Of a stretch of 64,000 bases of DNA, positions 24,727-33,809 are shown piece by piece. The translations under genes were made by a program, and so were the position numbers. A model generated the notes under the pieces. The model did no database searches and was not told where the DNA came from. It saw nothing but the letters and a program-made list of their open reading frames with translations. How positions within the stretch are numbered: position 1 is the stretch's first letter; every line of letters starts with the position of its first letter. Origin of the DNA: Streptosporangium sp. NBC_01756 (GTDB taxonomy: Bacteria > Actinomycetota > Actinomycetes > Streptosporangiales > Streptosporangiaceae); the NCBI RefSeq assembly GCF_035917975.1, contig NZ_CP109130.1, positions 2,108,001-2,172,000 on the forward strand, written 5' to 3'.

Positions 24727-25788
24727 ATGAAGAACAAATGGGTCCAGATCGGGCTGTCGGTCGTGTCCCTGGCACTGGCCGCCACACTCGTGCGCTTCCT
24801 GCCGCAGATCGTGGCGGCGCTGACCGGCAAGCACGTCTCCTGGTCGCAGATCGGCGCCCAGTTCTCCAGCCTGAGCTGGCAGACGGTCGCGCTGATGACC
24901 GTCGTCTGGCTGGCCAGCCTGATGGCCTACACGTTCGTGCTGACCGCCTCCCTGCCCGGCCTGACCCATCCGCAGGCGCTGGCGCTGAACGCGGCCGGCA
25001 GCGCGGTGAGCAACCTGCTCCCGTTCGGCGGCGCGGCCGGAGTGGCGATGACGATCGCGATGACCAAGGGATGGGGTTTCCCGCTCCGGGCCGTGGTGGT
25101 CTCCACACTCTCCAGCGGCATCTGGAACACCCTGTTCCGGTTCGTCCTGCCCGCCGTGGGCATCGTGGCCCTGCTGGTCAGCGGCCAGCGGCTCAGCCCG
25201 GCCGTGACCAACGCCGGCTGGGTGGGCTCGCTGTCCCTGCTGGCCCTGGTCGCCGTGGTAGCCGCCGCCCTCTACTGGGACCGCGCCGCCACCGCGCTCG
25301 GCCGCGCCCTCGACGCCGCGGTCCGGCCGCTCCCGCACCGGTTCCGCCCCGCCGAGCACGCCCTCTCCGGGGCGCTGGCGAAGTTGCGCGCCGACACCTC
25401 CGAAGTCGTACGGCACCGCTGGCCGGGTCTGACCCTGGGCATGATCTTCTTCCTCGGGCTGCAGTGGCTGATACTGGTCTGTTGCCTGCAGGCCACCGGC
25501 GCCTATCCGGGGCTGGCGCAGTCGATCGCCGTGTTCGCCCTGTCCAGGGTGCTGACCAGCGCTCTCGTGACCCCGAGCGGTGCCGGGATCATGGAGGCGG
25601 GGACCGTCGGCGCGTTGGTCTTCTTCGGCGCGCCACTCGATTCCGCAACCGCCGCGGCACTGCTTTTCGGCTTCTGGACCTACACTGTCGAAATCCCCTT
25701 CGGCGGCCTGGCGCTCGGTGCGTGGGCGCTCCTGCGCCGGCGTGAGAACGCCGCTTCGGCCTCGGCGAAGGAGCCGATCAGCCGCTAG
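24727..25788 (+). CDS. UPF0104/LPG-synthase-TM-like membrane protein
   Basis: 353 residues, about eight membrane helices, and an excellent GAGGAGG 4-10 nt before the ATG. Conserved pattern elements are AAGSAVSNLLPFGGAAGVAM near the middle and LTSALVTPSGAGIMEAGTVG late in the protein, as in the lysylphosphatidylglycerol-synthase membrane domain (LPG_synthase_TM). The catalytic GNAT domain of MprF is absent, so this is the flippase-like part only. Probably works on a lipid together with the GT4 and PIG-L proteins. Confidence 0.85.
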   Translation: MKNKWVQIGLSVVSLALAATLVRFLPQIVAALTGKHVSWSQIGAQFSSLSWQTVALMTVVWLASLMAYTFVLTASLPGLTHPQALALNAAGSAVSNLLPFGGAAGVAMTIAMTKGWGFPLRAVVVSTLSSGIWNTLFRFVLPAVGIVALLVSGQRLSPAVTNAGWVGSLSLLALVAVVAAALYWDRAATALGRALDAAVRPLPHRFRPAEHALSGALAKLRADTSEVVRHRWPGLTLGMIFFLGLQWLILVCCLQATGAYPGLAQSIAVFALSRVLTSALVTPSGAGIMEAGTVGALVFFGAPLDSATAAALLFGFWTYTVEIPFGGLALGAWALLRRRENAASASAKEPISR

Positions 25789-25841
25789 ATTGGGAAATAC
25801 CTTGTGCGTGATCCGAAGGCCCGCATAGCGTGGCGGCTGAC

Positions 25842-28800
25842 ATGGTGGCGTTCCGGGTTCTCGGTCCGGTCGAGGCGCATTCCAGCGATGACGAGCTCGA
25901 CCTAGGCGGGTTGCGGCAGCGTGCTGTCCTGGCCCGGCTGCTGGTGGCACGCGGGCAGGTGGTGCCCGTCGACTCCCTCCTCTACGACCTGTGGGCCGAT
26001 GACTCCGCCAAGGGCGCGCAGTCGGGCCTGCAGGTCTACATCTCCCGCCTGCGCCGGGTCCTCGAACCCGGCCGTCCGCGCGGGGGGCCCAACCGGCTGC
26101 TGGTGACGGTGGCCTCCGGCTACGCGCTCCGGGTCGCTCCCGAGCAGGTCGACGCCCTCCGCTTCGAGGTGCTGGTCCGCATGGCCGGAGAGCATCTGGA
26201 GAACGACGACCCCTCGTCGGCGCGAGGCCGCCTGGGGAAGGCCCTGGGGCTGTGGCGCGGCACCCCCTACTCCGACTTCGCCGACCAGCCGTGGGCCGAG
26301 GCCGAGGTCAACCGGCTGGCCGAGCTGCGTCTGGTGGCCCGCGAGCGGCACGCCGACAGCGGTCTGCGCCTGGGCATGGCCGCCGAGGCGGTGCCCGATC
26401 TGGAGGCGTTGACCACCGAGCACCCGCTCCGCGAGGAGGGCTGGCGGCTGCTGGCCCTCGGCCTCTACCGGTGCGGGCGGCAGGGTGACGCGCTGGCCGC
26501 GCTGCGCAGGGCCCGCACGATCCTCGCCGAGGAGCTGGGCATCGACCCGGGGCCGGCGCTGCGCAGACTGGAGTCCGACATCCTGGCCCAGGATCCGGGC
26601 CTGCAGCTCGCCACCCCGCCGACCGGCCGGCAGCGCCCTCCGGTGTCCGCCGACACCTGGCCGCCCCGGCCCACGACCGCACCGGTGGAGCTGCCGCCGC
26701 TGGAGCCCGAGCCGTTCGTCGGCCGGGACGCCGAACTGAACCGGCTGACCACGGCCGCGGCCCGGACCGGCCGCTTCACGGTCGCGGTGATCGGCGGCGA
26801 CGCGGGCGCGGGCAAGACCACGCTGGTCCGCCAGCTCACCAAACGGCTCTCCGACGACGGCTGGGGCACCGCCTCCGGTGCCTGCCCCGACAGCAGCGCC
26901 ACCCCTCCCGGCTGGGCCTGGGTGGAGATCCTGCGCACCCTGGTGAACGCGGCCGGGCCCGGAGAGTACGCCCCGCTGCTCGCCCCGCTGCTGGACGACG
27001 CCGCTCCCGCACCCGACGACGACCAGGTCTCCGGCGGTTTCCGGCTGCACCGGGCGGTGGGCGGCTACCTGGCGGCCGTCGCCAAGGACATCCCGATCCT
27101 GCTCACCCTGGAGGATCTGCACTGGGCCGACGACCAGACCCTCGCGCTGCTGCGCGCGCTGCCGAGCCTGCTGGCCACCAGCCGGGTGCTGCTGGTGGTG
27201 ACCTGCCGTGACAGCGAGCTGAGCGACCAGCAGGCCGACGTGCTGGCGGCGCTGGCCCGGCTCGGGCCCGTCCGGGTGGGCCTGACCGGTCTCGACCCCA
27301 AGGCGGTGGCCGAGCTGGTCCGGGCGACCTGTGTGCGTGAGGTGGACGAGGAGGCGGTCAACAGCATCGTCGAACGGACCGGCGGCAACCCCTTCTTCGT
27401 CCGGGAGACGGTGCGCCTGCTCGACGCCGAGGCCGTGAGCGACCGTGCCACGGCCGCCGAGGTGATCTCCGGGGTGCCATCCGGCGTGCGCGACGTGCTG
27501 CGGCGGCGGATCTCCCGGCTGCCCTCCGCGGCCCAGCAGACCCTGCTGCAGGCTGCGGTGATCGGCCGTGACGTCGACGTGGACGTGCTGGTGGAGGTGA
27601 CGGGCGACGAGGACGCCGTGGTCGACGCGGTGGAGGCGGCGCTGCTCGCCGGGCTGGTCACCGAGCCGGGGCCCGGCATGCTCCGCTTCGACCACGACCT
27701 GGTCCGCGACACCCTTTACTCCGACGCCTCCCGGCTGCGCCGCTCCCGGCTGCACGCCTCGGTGGCAGCGGTGATCGAGCGCCGGAACCCCGGTGACGTG
27801 GCCGCCCTCGCCCACCACTACGACGCGGCGGGCACCGCCGAGACGGCCATCAAGGCGGTGCACTACGCCGGGCTGGCCGCCGAGCAGGCCGAGCGCCGTT
27901 TCGCCCACCGGGAGGCCGCCTCGTTGTGGGAGCAGGCCATCGCCGCCTTCGACCGGTCCGGCATCACCCACACCCCTGACAGCACCAGGGAACGGCTGCT
28001 GCTGACCCTGAGCCTGATCAAGGCGCTGGCGCTCTGCGGTGACATGGCCGCGGCCCGCGGGCGGCGGCGCGAGGCGATGGACGCCGCCCTGCCGCTGGGC
28101 AACCTGGAGCTCACCGCCCGGGTGGCGGCCTCGCTGGCCGTACCGCACAAGGGCATGGCCCGCGACTTCACCCGCACCGCGTGGGAGATCGTCGACGTCG
28201 CCGAGCAGGCGCTGGTCGAGCTGCCCGCCGCCGAGCAGTCGCTGCGCGCGAGCCTGCTGGCCACGCTCGCACTGGAACTGGAGGGCTCGGCCACCCCCCG
28301 TGGCGAGCAGGCCTCGCTGGAGGCCGAGGAGCTGGCCCGGCGCAGCGGTGACCCGGCGCTGCTGGCGACCGCGCTGAGCGGCCGGCTACGGCAGTCCTAC
28401 GGCATCACCCCGGTGGGCGAACGCGAGGTCATCGGCAGGGAGCTGCTGGAGGTCGGCAAGCGGACCGGCCAGGTCGCGGTCCAGGCACTGGCCCACCTCG
28501 TGCTGATGGAGTGCGCGGCCGCCTCGGGCGCGTTCGCCGACGCCGACGCGCACGTGGCCGCCGCCGAGCGGCTCGCCCGGCAGTACGGCCTGCCCGCACC
28601 GGCCGCCGTCTGCACCTGGTACGCCGGGCAGCGCCTGATGATCGCCGGTGACTTCACCGGCGCGGAGGGCGCCTACCGCGACGCCGCCCGTCTGACGGCC
28701 CGGGCCGGAATGCTGGAGGGCCGCCAGGACCTGCCGCTGATCACGACCTTCTGCCTGCGCCTGGTCAACGGCCGGGCCGCCGACATGGTGGAGCCCCTCG

Positions 28801-29213
28801 CCGAGGCCCACCAGCGCGGGGCCAAGTGGACCCTCGACGCCTACGCGGTGGCCCTGGCCTCGGCCGGGCACACCCGCGACGCGCGGGCGGTCATCGCGGT
28901 GAAGACCCCGGTCCGCCCCGACTTCCTCTACGAGCTGGCGATGATCTGGCGGGCTCTGGCGGGCATGCTGCTGGACGACCGGGAGCGGATGGTCGAGGCC
29001 TACGACACCCTGAAGCCGTTCTCCGAGCGGATCGCCGGAGCGGGCACCGGTGTGGTGGCGCTGTGGCCGGTGGCACTGACCCTCGGTGACCTGGCTCTCC
29101 GACTCGGCTTCACCGAGGCGGTGAAGCCCCATTACGAGAAGGCTCTCTCGGTGGCCCAGCGGGTCGGCGTGGCCCGCTGGGTGGAGGCGGCGCAGCGGGC
29201 TCTCAGCAGCTGA
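25842..29213 (+). CDS. AfsR/SARP-family regulator with AAA ATPase and TPR region
   Basis: 1123 residues from ATG 25842 (a GTG at 25830 would add four). It has an OmpR-like winged-helix domain (FRVLGPVEAHSSDDELDLGG), a bacterial transcriptional activation domain (about 95-245), and an AAA_16 ATPase with Walker A GGDAGAGKTTL (about 317-327) and Walker B LLTLEDLHWAD. A long helical repeat region reaches the C-terminus. Large SARPs activate secondary-metabolite or developmental genes; no biosynthetic cluster lies next to it, so the target is unknown. Its end overlaps the convergent secreted-protein gene by 11 bp. Confidence 0.93.
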   Translation: MVAFRVLGPVEAHSSDDELDLGGLRQRAVLARLLVARGQVVPVDSLLYDLWADDSAKGAQSGLQVYISRLRRVLEPGRPRGGPNRLLVTVASGYALRVAPEQVDALRFEVLVRMAGEHLENDDPSSARGRLGKALGLWRGTPYSDFADQPWAEAEVNRLAELRLVARERHADSGLRLGMAAEAVPDLEALTTEHPLREEGWRLLALGLYRCGRQGDALAALRRARTILAEELGIDPGPALRRLESDILAQDPGLQLATPPTGRQRPPVSADTWPPRPTTAPVELPPLEPEPFVGRDAELNRLTTAAARTGRFTVAVIGGDAGAGKTTLVRQLTKRLSDDGWGTASGACPDSSATPPGWAWVEILRTLVNAAGPGEYAPLLAPLLDDAAPAPDDDQVSGGFRLHRAVGGYLAAVAKDIPILLTLEDLHWADDQTLALLRALPSLLATSRVLLVVTCRDSELSDQQADVLAALARLGPVRVGLTGLDPKAVAELVRATCVREVDEEAVNSIVERTGGNPFFVRETVRLLDAEAVSDRATAAEVISGVPSGVRDVLRRRISRLPSAAQQTLLQAAVIGRDVDVDVLVEVTGDEDAVVDAVEAALLAGLVTEPGPGMLRFDHDLVRDTLYSDASRLRRSRLHASVAAVIERRNPGDVAALAHHYDAAGTAETAIKAVHYAGLAAEQAERRFAHREAASLWEQAIAAFDRSGITHTPDSTRERLLLTLSLIKALALCGDMAAARGRRREAMDAALPLGNLELTARVAASLAVPHKGMARDFTRTAWEIVDVAEQALVELPAAEQSLRASLLATLALELEGSATPRGEQASLEAEELARRSGDPALLATALSGRLRQSYGITPVGEREVIGRELLEVGKRTGQVAVQALAHLVLMECAAASGAFADADAHVAAAERLARQYGLPAPAAVCTWYAGQRLMIAGDFTGAEGAYRDAARLTARAGMLEGRQDLPLITTFCLRLVNGRAADMVEPLAEAHQRGAKWTLDAYAVALASAGHTRDARAVIAVKTPVRPDFLYELAMIWRALAGMLLDDRERMVEAYDTLKPFSERIAGAGTGVVALWPVALTLGDLALRLGFTEAVKPHYEKALSVAQRVGVARWVEAAQRALSS

Positions 29214-29733
29214 CGAGAAACTTCTCGCTGCGCAGCCGGGCACCGCCGGAGACCGACAGCTCGGCCCGGTACCAACCGGGGTTGTCGATCACACTCGGCC
29301 GCCACCTGGCGGTCTGGCTCGGGCCGGCGAAGCCTGCGTTCCTGGTCAGGTAGGTCCGCCAGTTCCGGGTGGCCGCGCTCCAGCGCTGCAGGCGCCAGCC
29401 GTAGGAGACGACGCTCTCCGGGTGGGGATTGTCGACCATGCCCTGGATCAGGTAGGACTTCTCACACGGCCGCAGACCGGCGAGCGTGTCCACGGTGATC
29501 GTGCCGGCGGCCGGCGCCTCCGCGGTGACGAGTGGTGCCGACTTCGACGACAGGCTGACCGTCCGCACCGGGGCGCTCCGCGCGCTCACGCCCGCCCGGG
29601 CCGGGACGGAGGCGCTGTGGGAGACCTCCACCCCCAGGTAGGCGCCGGTGAAGGCCAGCGTGGCCACCAGCAGCTTCATGACGCTCGCGGTCCCACTCGC
29701 CACCACCGGCGCCACACTGCTTCGCGGACTCAT
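29203..29733 (-). CDS. Secreted protein with a C-terminal beta domain, unknown function
   Basis: 176 residues from ATG 29733 (GAAGGG upstream). A signal-anchor-like helix (VMKLLVATLAFTGAYLGVEV) is followed by a Ser/Ala-rich linker and a compact domain of about 85 residues. That domain has PCEKSYLIQGMV at its start and a C-terminal Cys, so a disulfide joining its ends is likely. Trp-rich strands suggest an Ig-like or jelly-roll fold. No family recognised. Confidence 0.7.
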   Translation of the reverse strand: MSPRSSVAPVVASGTASVMKLLVATLAFTGAYLGVEVSHSASVPARAGVSARSAPVRTVSLSSKSAPLVTAEAPAAGTITVDTLAGLRPCEKSYLIQGMVDNPHPESVVSYGWRLQRWSAATRNWRTYLTRNAGFAGPSQTARWRPSVIDNPGWYRAELSVSGGARLRSEKFLVSC

Positions 29734-29819
29734 GACACACACCCTTCTTCGTTGCTACAGGTGTATGCCTCGATGGTTGATCTCCGGTTGCCGTCCGCTT
29801 GCAGGGGCGTGTCACCCCC

Positions 29820-29838
29820 TCAGGTAAGCCTGACCTAA
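29820..29838. promoter_or_regulatory. Putative DtxR/IdeR iron box
   Basis: TCAGGTAAGCCTGACCTAA matches the 19-bp DtxR/IdeR consensus TTAGGTTAGGCTAACCTAA at 15 positions and keeps the dyad. It lies 43 bp before the DedA-like gene and 86 bp before the divergent secreted-protein gene. Confidence 0.6.
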
Positions 29839-29881
29839 TATTGAAGTCGAGCAGGCCGAACGATGTGGCGGTGGTGGTCAG

Positions 29882-30412
29882 GTGCGACTCCTTGTGGCGG
29901 ACATCCCCGACCCCACATCCGCCTCCTTCCTGGGGATGCCGCTGTGGCTCTGGGTCCTCCTCGGCGGGATCGCCCTTTTCGGTGTCTTCCAGGTCTACTA
30001 CTGGATCGGCTACAAGCTGGGGCCCCGGCTCTACGCGTCCCGGCTGGGCCGGAAGATCGGCGAGAAGAACATCCTCACGGTGGAGAACGCCGTCAGGAGA
30101 TGGGGTGCGCTCGCCGTCTACGGCTGCTTCTGGGTTCCGGGGCTGCGGCACACGCTGCCGTGGGTCGCGGGGGTGCTCCGGGTCTCCTATCCCTGGTACG
30201 TCGTGGCCAGCGCGCTCGGCTGCCTGACCTGGGTTCCGGTGACGTCCTTCGGCCTCTATTCGCTGATCTGGGGCTGGCTGAAGCTGGCTGCCGAGTCCCC
30301 GATCCTGGCGGGCACGGCCGCCGTGGCCGTGGTGGCCGTGATCGCCGTTCTCGTCCACCGCCGCCGCAGCAGGGTCTCGCCGCGGGCGGAAGGCGAGTTC
30401 ACCAACGTGTGA
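29882..30412 (+). CDS. DedA/VTT-like membrane protein
   Basis: 176 residues from GTG 29882. Helices at MPLWLWVLLGGIALFGVF, VSYPWYVVASALGCLTWVPV and GTAAVAVVAVIAVLV flank the conserved core GCFWVPGLRHTLPWVAGVLR, which carries the Arg and Pro-Gly of the SNARE-associated (VTT) family. These proteins act in lipid-carrier or phospholipid recycling across the membrane. It is shorter than usual at the N-terminus. A putative iron box upstream suggests metal-dependent expression. Confidence 0.75.
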   Translation: MRLLVADIPDPTSASFLGMPLWLWVLLGGIALFGVFQVYYWIGYKLGPRLYASRLGRKIGEKNILTVENAVRRWGALAVYGCFWVPGLRHTLPWVAGVLRVSYPWYVVASALGCLTWVPVTSFGLYSLIWGWLKLAAESPILAGTAAVAVVAVIAVLVHRRRSRVSPRAEGEFTNV

Positions 30413-30613
30413 GCTCCTGTACCGCCGGCCGGACACGGAACTCGCCGCGCTTGTCCTTGGTGATCACGAACTTCCCTGGCATGTCTTTCCCCCGAATCCG
30501 ACAAAGGCCCGACGGGGCTGATTTCCGGCCCGACATTGCCCATACGACTCGGATGTCAACGTTTTAATAGCCAAAACGCCAAGATCCGCATATCGACGGT
30601 CGGCTCTGCCACC

Positions 30614-31522
30614 ATGTCCCTCATGCAAAACGGGGGATTTCGCCTCATCATCTGCGCCACTCTGGCCGCCCTGGCCCCTCTGGCCGCCGGGCTCGCCACG
30701 CCCGCCCATGCGCAGCAGGACGCTCGGCAGCTCTTCCGGCACGTCGCCCGGCAGGACGCTCCGGCGGTGGCCGCACGGGCCGCCTACCTGGTCGACGTCA
30801 CCACCGGAACGGTCCGTTTCAGCAAGCGGGCGACCCAGCGGCTGCCGGTGGCCAGCCTGACGAAGGTCATGACGGCGTACGTGGTCCTGCGGGAGGCGGA
30901 GCTGGACGACGTGGTCACGGTCAACTCGAGCGACGTACGGCACGCGACGGCGAACGGCGCGACGACCGCGGCCCTGCGCGCGGATGAGCGCCTGACCGTC
31001 AGGGATCTGCTGTACGGCGCGATGCTCCCCTCCGGGGCGGACGCCACCCATGCGCTGGCCCGCGTCTACGGCCCGGGCGACAGCAGGTTCGTGGCGAAGA
31101 TGAACGCCGCGGCCCGCTCCCTCGGCCTGACCGGCACCCGCTACGGCAATCCCGACGGGCTGCCCAAGCCGAGTCCGGGCTATTCCACCGCCCAGGACCA
31201 GGCCAAGCTGACCGAGACGGCACTCGGCGACCCGGTGCTGCTGGCCATCGCCTCCACCGCGCGCTACACCGTGCCGGCGTCGAAGGTGCACCGGGCCCAT
31301 GTCTGGACCAACAGCAACAAGCTGCTCGGCAAGTCGGCCGGGGCCGTGGGCCTCAAGACCGGTTACACCCGGGCCGCCGGCTACTGCCTGTCCTTCGCCG
31401 CCGACCGCGACGGCCACCGGATCGTCGGGGTGATCCTCGGCGAGTCCAACGCCGACCGGCGCTTCCAGACCGCCGGCCGCCTGCTGAACTGGGCCGGTGA
31501 GCAGCCGACCAGTGACGTCTGA
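30614..31522 (+). CDS. S11 D-alanyl-D-alanine carboxypeptidase
   Basis: 302 residues from ATG 30614 (or 30623). A Sec signal peptide (FRLIICATLAALAPLAAGLA, cleavage near AHA-QQ) precedes a penicillin-binding fold. The active-site motifs are SLTK (SxxK) and KTGY; the SxN position reads SGA in MLPSGADATHALA, where classical enzymes have SGN. The enzyme trims the terminal D-Ala from peptidoglycan stems. No C-terminal membrane helix is present, so it is probably released or only peripherally attached. Confidence 0.9.
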   Translation: MSLMQNGGFRLIICATLAALAPLAAGLATPAHAQQDARQLFRHVARQDAPAVAARAAYLVDVTTGTVRFSKRATQRLPVASLTKVMTAYVVLREAELDDVVTVNSSDVRHATANGATTAALRADERLTVRDLLYGAMLPSGADATHALARVYGPGDSRFVAKMNAAARSLGLTGTRYGNPDGLPKPSPGYSTAQDQAKLTETALGDPVLLAIASTARYTVPASKVHRAHVWTNSNKLLGKSAGAVGLKTGYTRAAGYCLSFAADRDGHRIVGVILGESNADRRFQTAGRLLNWAGEQPTSDV

Positions 31523-31581
31523 CCGCCGAGGACGCGTTCCACGGCCAGGTCGGGTCCGGGCACCCGCCGCACGCCGGCACA

Positions 31582-31651
31582 GCGGGGACCGTCGCGGTCG
31601 GCCCGACGCCGGTGCGGCGGGGACCGTCGCGGTCGGCCCGGCGCCGGTGCG
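31582..31651. repeat. Two tandem copies of a 35-bp unit
   Basis: CGGGGACCGTCGCGGTCGGC and following bases recur 35 bp later with one or two changes, in the gap between convergent genes. Non-coding as far as visible. Confidence 0.8.
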
Positions 31652-31729
31652 GCACCGGGCCACCGGCGACCCGGTCCCGATTAACCGGTCTCCGGCGGAG
31701 AGGTCTCCGAGACCTCGCCAGGTGTCACG

Positions 31730-32821
31730 TCAGAGGTCGTCGAGCCGGACCTCCAGGGTTTCGGCGTCCGGTTCGGCGAAGCGCAGCAGGGCGTCGGCCT
31801 CCCGGGTCAGGTCGGAGACCGCGCTCTCGGACAGGGGTTCGAAGGGTGTCAGCCGCAGGACCGCTGCCTTGCGCCTCCGCTCCACCTGCCAGGTGCCGCG
31901 CACGGAGCCGTCCCAGAGGAACGTGGCCCGAACGCGCAGGTTCTTGGTGACGACCTTCTCCCGATACTCGTCGGCGATCACGCGGGTGCGGTCGGCGTGC
32001 GCGAGCACCAGGTTGTCGAAGTCGGGCAGGAACCGCGCGGGCGCCGGGACGTCCTCGTCGGGGCGCGGGGCGTCGGGGAGGTCGAACAGCTCACGGCCCT
32101 GCTCGTCACGGAAGACCCGCAACCGGGGGCGGAGACCGTCCAGTACGGCGCGCAGTCCCTTGATCCCGGACCAGGTCTGCGCGTCGGCCGAGGTGGCAGG
32201 GCCGAAGGCGGCCAGGTAGCGCAGCACCAGCCGCTCGACCGGCTCGCTCGACAGCTCCGAGCCCAGCCAGTCGTCCGCCGGGGTGAAGGCCGCCGTCCGG
32301 GGAAACGCCCACCGGTCCTCGGTGGGCACCATGACCAGCGGTAGCTGAGTCCGTACGGCATACCCCAGCCCCCGCTCGTTGGCCTCCGGAAACTCCTTCT
32401 GGAGCAGGCCACGCAGCGTGGTGAAGTCGCGGGGTCGCTCCAGGAGGAGCCGGTGGGCCACCGGGAGCAGCCTGTCGAGGTCCAGGCCGTCGAACAGGCC
32501 GGTGCGTCCGGTCACCGCGGCGGCGAGCGCGGGCCCCAGCGTCAGGCGGAACGCCATATAGTCGGCCGCGCTCATCAGGTGCAGCGTCGCGCGCATCATC
32601 GTGGCCCGCACGAGGAGGCGGTCGCGCAGGGCCCGGTGCAGGTCCTCCCGCCGGAACCCGTCGACCCTTGACCACAGGCCGGTGAACGGGTGCCTGGCCT
32701 CCTGCGCCTGCATGCCCCCGAGGCGCTCCACGGCCGCGACGACATCGGTCTTCTCCCGCTGGAGCAGCATCTGGCGGGCCAGCGTCGCGCGGTTGATGCG
32801 CCGGGTCGTGAGGATGTCCAT
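31730..32821 (-). CDS. HTH_42 winged-helix protein, AlkZ/AlkX-like DNA glycosylase candidate
   Basis: 363 residues. The N-terminal region carries LGGMQAQEARHPFTGLWSR; the Q38-A-Q40 pattern corresponds to the QxQ catalytic motif of AlkZ-type interstrand-crosslink and alkylpurine glycosylases. Further family features are TMMRATLHLMSAADYMAFR and the C-terminal LDNLV-type region with VRATFLWDG. Length fits the HTH_42 family. A near-perfect palindrome lies 20 bp upstream. Glycosylase activity is inferred from the motif; many members are untested. Confidence 0.8.
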   Translation of the reverse strand: MDILTTRRINRATLARQMLLQREKTDVVAAVERLGGMQAQEARHPFTGLWSRVDGFRREDLHRALRDRLLVRATMMRATLHLMSAADYMAFRLTLGPALAAAVTGRTGLFDGLDLDRLLPVAHRLLLERPRDFTTLRGLLQKEFPEANERGLGYAVRTQLPLVMVPTEDRWAFPRTAAFTPADDWLGSELSSEPVERLVLRYLAAFGPATSADAQTWSGIKGLRAVLDGLRPRLRVFRDEQGRELFDLPDAPRPDEDVPAPARFLPDFDNLVLAHADRTRVIADEYREKVVTKNLRVRATFLWDGSVRGTWQVERRRKAAVLRLTPFEPLSESAVSDLTREADALLRFAEPDAETLEVRLDDL

Positions 32822-32840
32822 GCGCCCATGCTGGCAGCCA

Positions 32841-32863
32841 TACCTGACAGCTAATGTCAGATA
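32841..32863. promoter_or_regulatory. Near-perfect 23-bp palindrome upstream of the AlkZ-like gene
   Basis: TACCTGACA (32841-32849) and TGTCAGATA (32855-32863) are inverted with one mismatch around GCTAA. Position and form fit an operator of a dimeric HTH regulator controlling the gene starting at 32821. Confidence 0.6.
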
Positions 32864-32978
32864 CGAACGGCCGGATGGGCCGCCGCAGCCGATCGCCCGG
32901 CACCCGAGAGCGCCGCCTCCTGACGGATTCGGGACACCGACCCCCGCAGGGGAGGCGCGGGCGGGCTCGGTGCCGCGG

Positions 32979-33809
32979 TCAGCCGCGCCGGTGGGCCGGG
33001 TCCGCCGAACTGCCGCGCATCAGGCCGTGACAGGCGATCGCGGCGGCGGCGACCACGTTGAGGGAGTCGACGCCGAGGTCCATCGCGGCCGGGCTCATCG
33101 GGATGCAGACCGGATGGTCGGCCTCGTGCAGCCAGCGCGAGGAGAGCCCGTCCCCCTCGGAGCCGAGCAGCAGGGCGACCCGGGCGGCCATGGCGACCTC
33201 GTCCATGGGCGCCGCGGACTGGTCGGGGGTCAGCGCGAGCGTCTGGAAACCCGCCGCGCGGAGCTCGGCCAGGCCGTCGTACCAGTTGGTCATCCGCGCG
33301 TACGGGACGGCGAAGACGGCGCCCATCGACACCTTGACCGACCGCCGGTAGAGAGGGTCGGCGCAGCGAGGCGACAGGATCACCGCCTCGACGCCCAGCG
33401 CGGCGGCGCACCGGAAGATCGCTCCGACGTTGCCGTGGTCGACGAGGTCCTCAAGGACAAGGACGCGCCGGGCGGCTCCGCGCAGGATCTCGTCCGTCCC
33501 GGTCAGCTCACGCCGCTCCATGGCGGCCAGCGCGCCCCGGTGCACGGGGAAGCCCGCGATCTCCTCCATGACGTCGTCGTCCACCACATGGACGCGGTCG
33601 CCGAGCGGGTCCAGCAGGTCGGCGAGCGGGTCGGCCCAGCGCCGGGTCAGCAGCACCGAGCGCACCGGGTAACCGGCCGCGACGGCCCGGCGGATCACCT
33701 TCTCCCCCTCGGCGATGAAGAGGCCGTGCTCGGCCTCCAGGCTTTTGCGCAGCTCGACGTCGCGCAGGTTGGCGTAGTCGGCGAGGCGCGGATCTGAGGC
33801 GTTAGACAC
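32979..33809 (-). CDS. TrmH/SpoU-family RNA 2'-O-methyltransferase
   Basis: 276 residues. A substrate-binding N-domain (FIAEGEKVIRRAVAAGYPVR) is followed by the SPOUT knot with motif 1 NVGAIFRCAAALGV, motif 2 ALLLGSEGDGLS and motif 3 IPM...DSLNVVAAAAIAC. It methylates ribose in rRNA or tRNA using SAM; the exact nucleotide is not predictable. Its start overlaps the 3' end of the DUF4184 gene by 8 bp, so both are probably co-transcribed. Confidence 0.92.
   Translation of the reverse strand: MSNASDPRLADYANLRDVELRKSLEAEHGLFIAEGEKVIRRAVAAGYPVRSVLLTRRWADPLADLLDPLGDRVHVVDDDVMEEIAGFPVHRGALAAMERRELTGTDEILRGAARRVLVLEDLVDHGNVGAIFRCAAALGVEAVILSPRCADPLYRRSVKVSMGAVFAVPYARMTNWYDGLAELRAAGFQTLALTPDQSAAPMDEVAMAARVALLLGSEGDGLSSRWLHEADHPVCIPMSPAAMDLGVDSLNVVAAAAIACHGLMRGSSADPAHRRG

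Noticed and set aside
25902-28148. 748-codon minus-strand frame inside the SARP gene
   Set aside because: Antisense shadow: Gly/Gln/His-rich composition, no family features, and the plus strand encodes a full AfsR-type protein.
31523-31729. Tandem 35-bp repeat as an attachment site or mobile-element end
   Set aside because: No integrase, transposase or matching second site is nearby; it looks like local slippage in GC-rich DNA.
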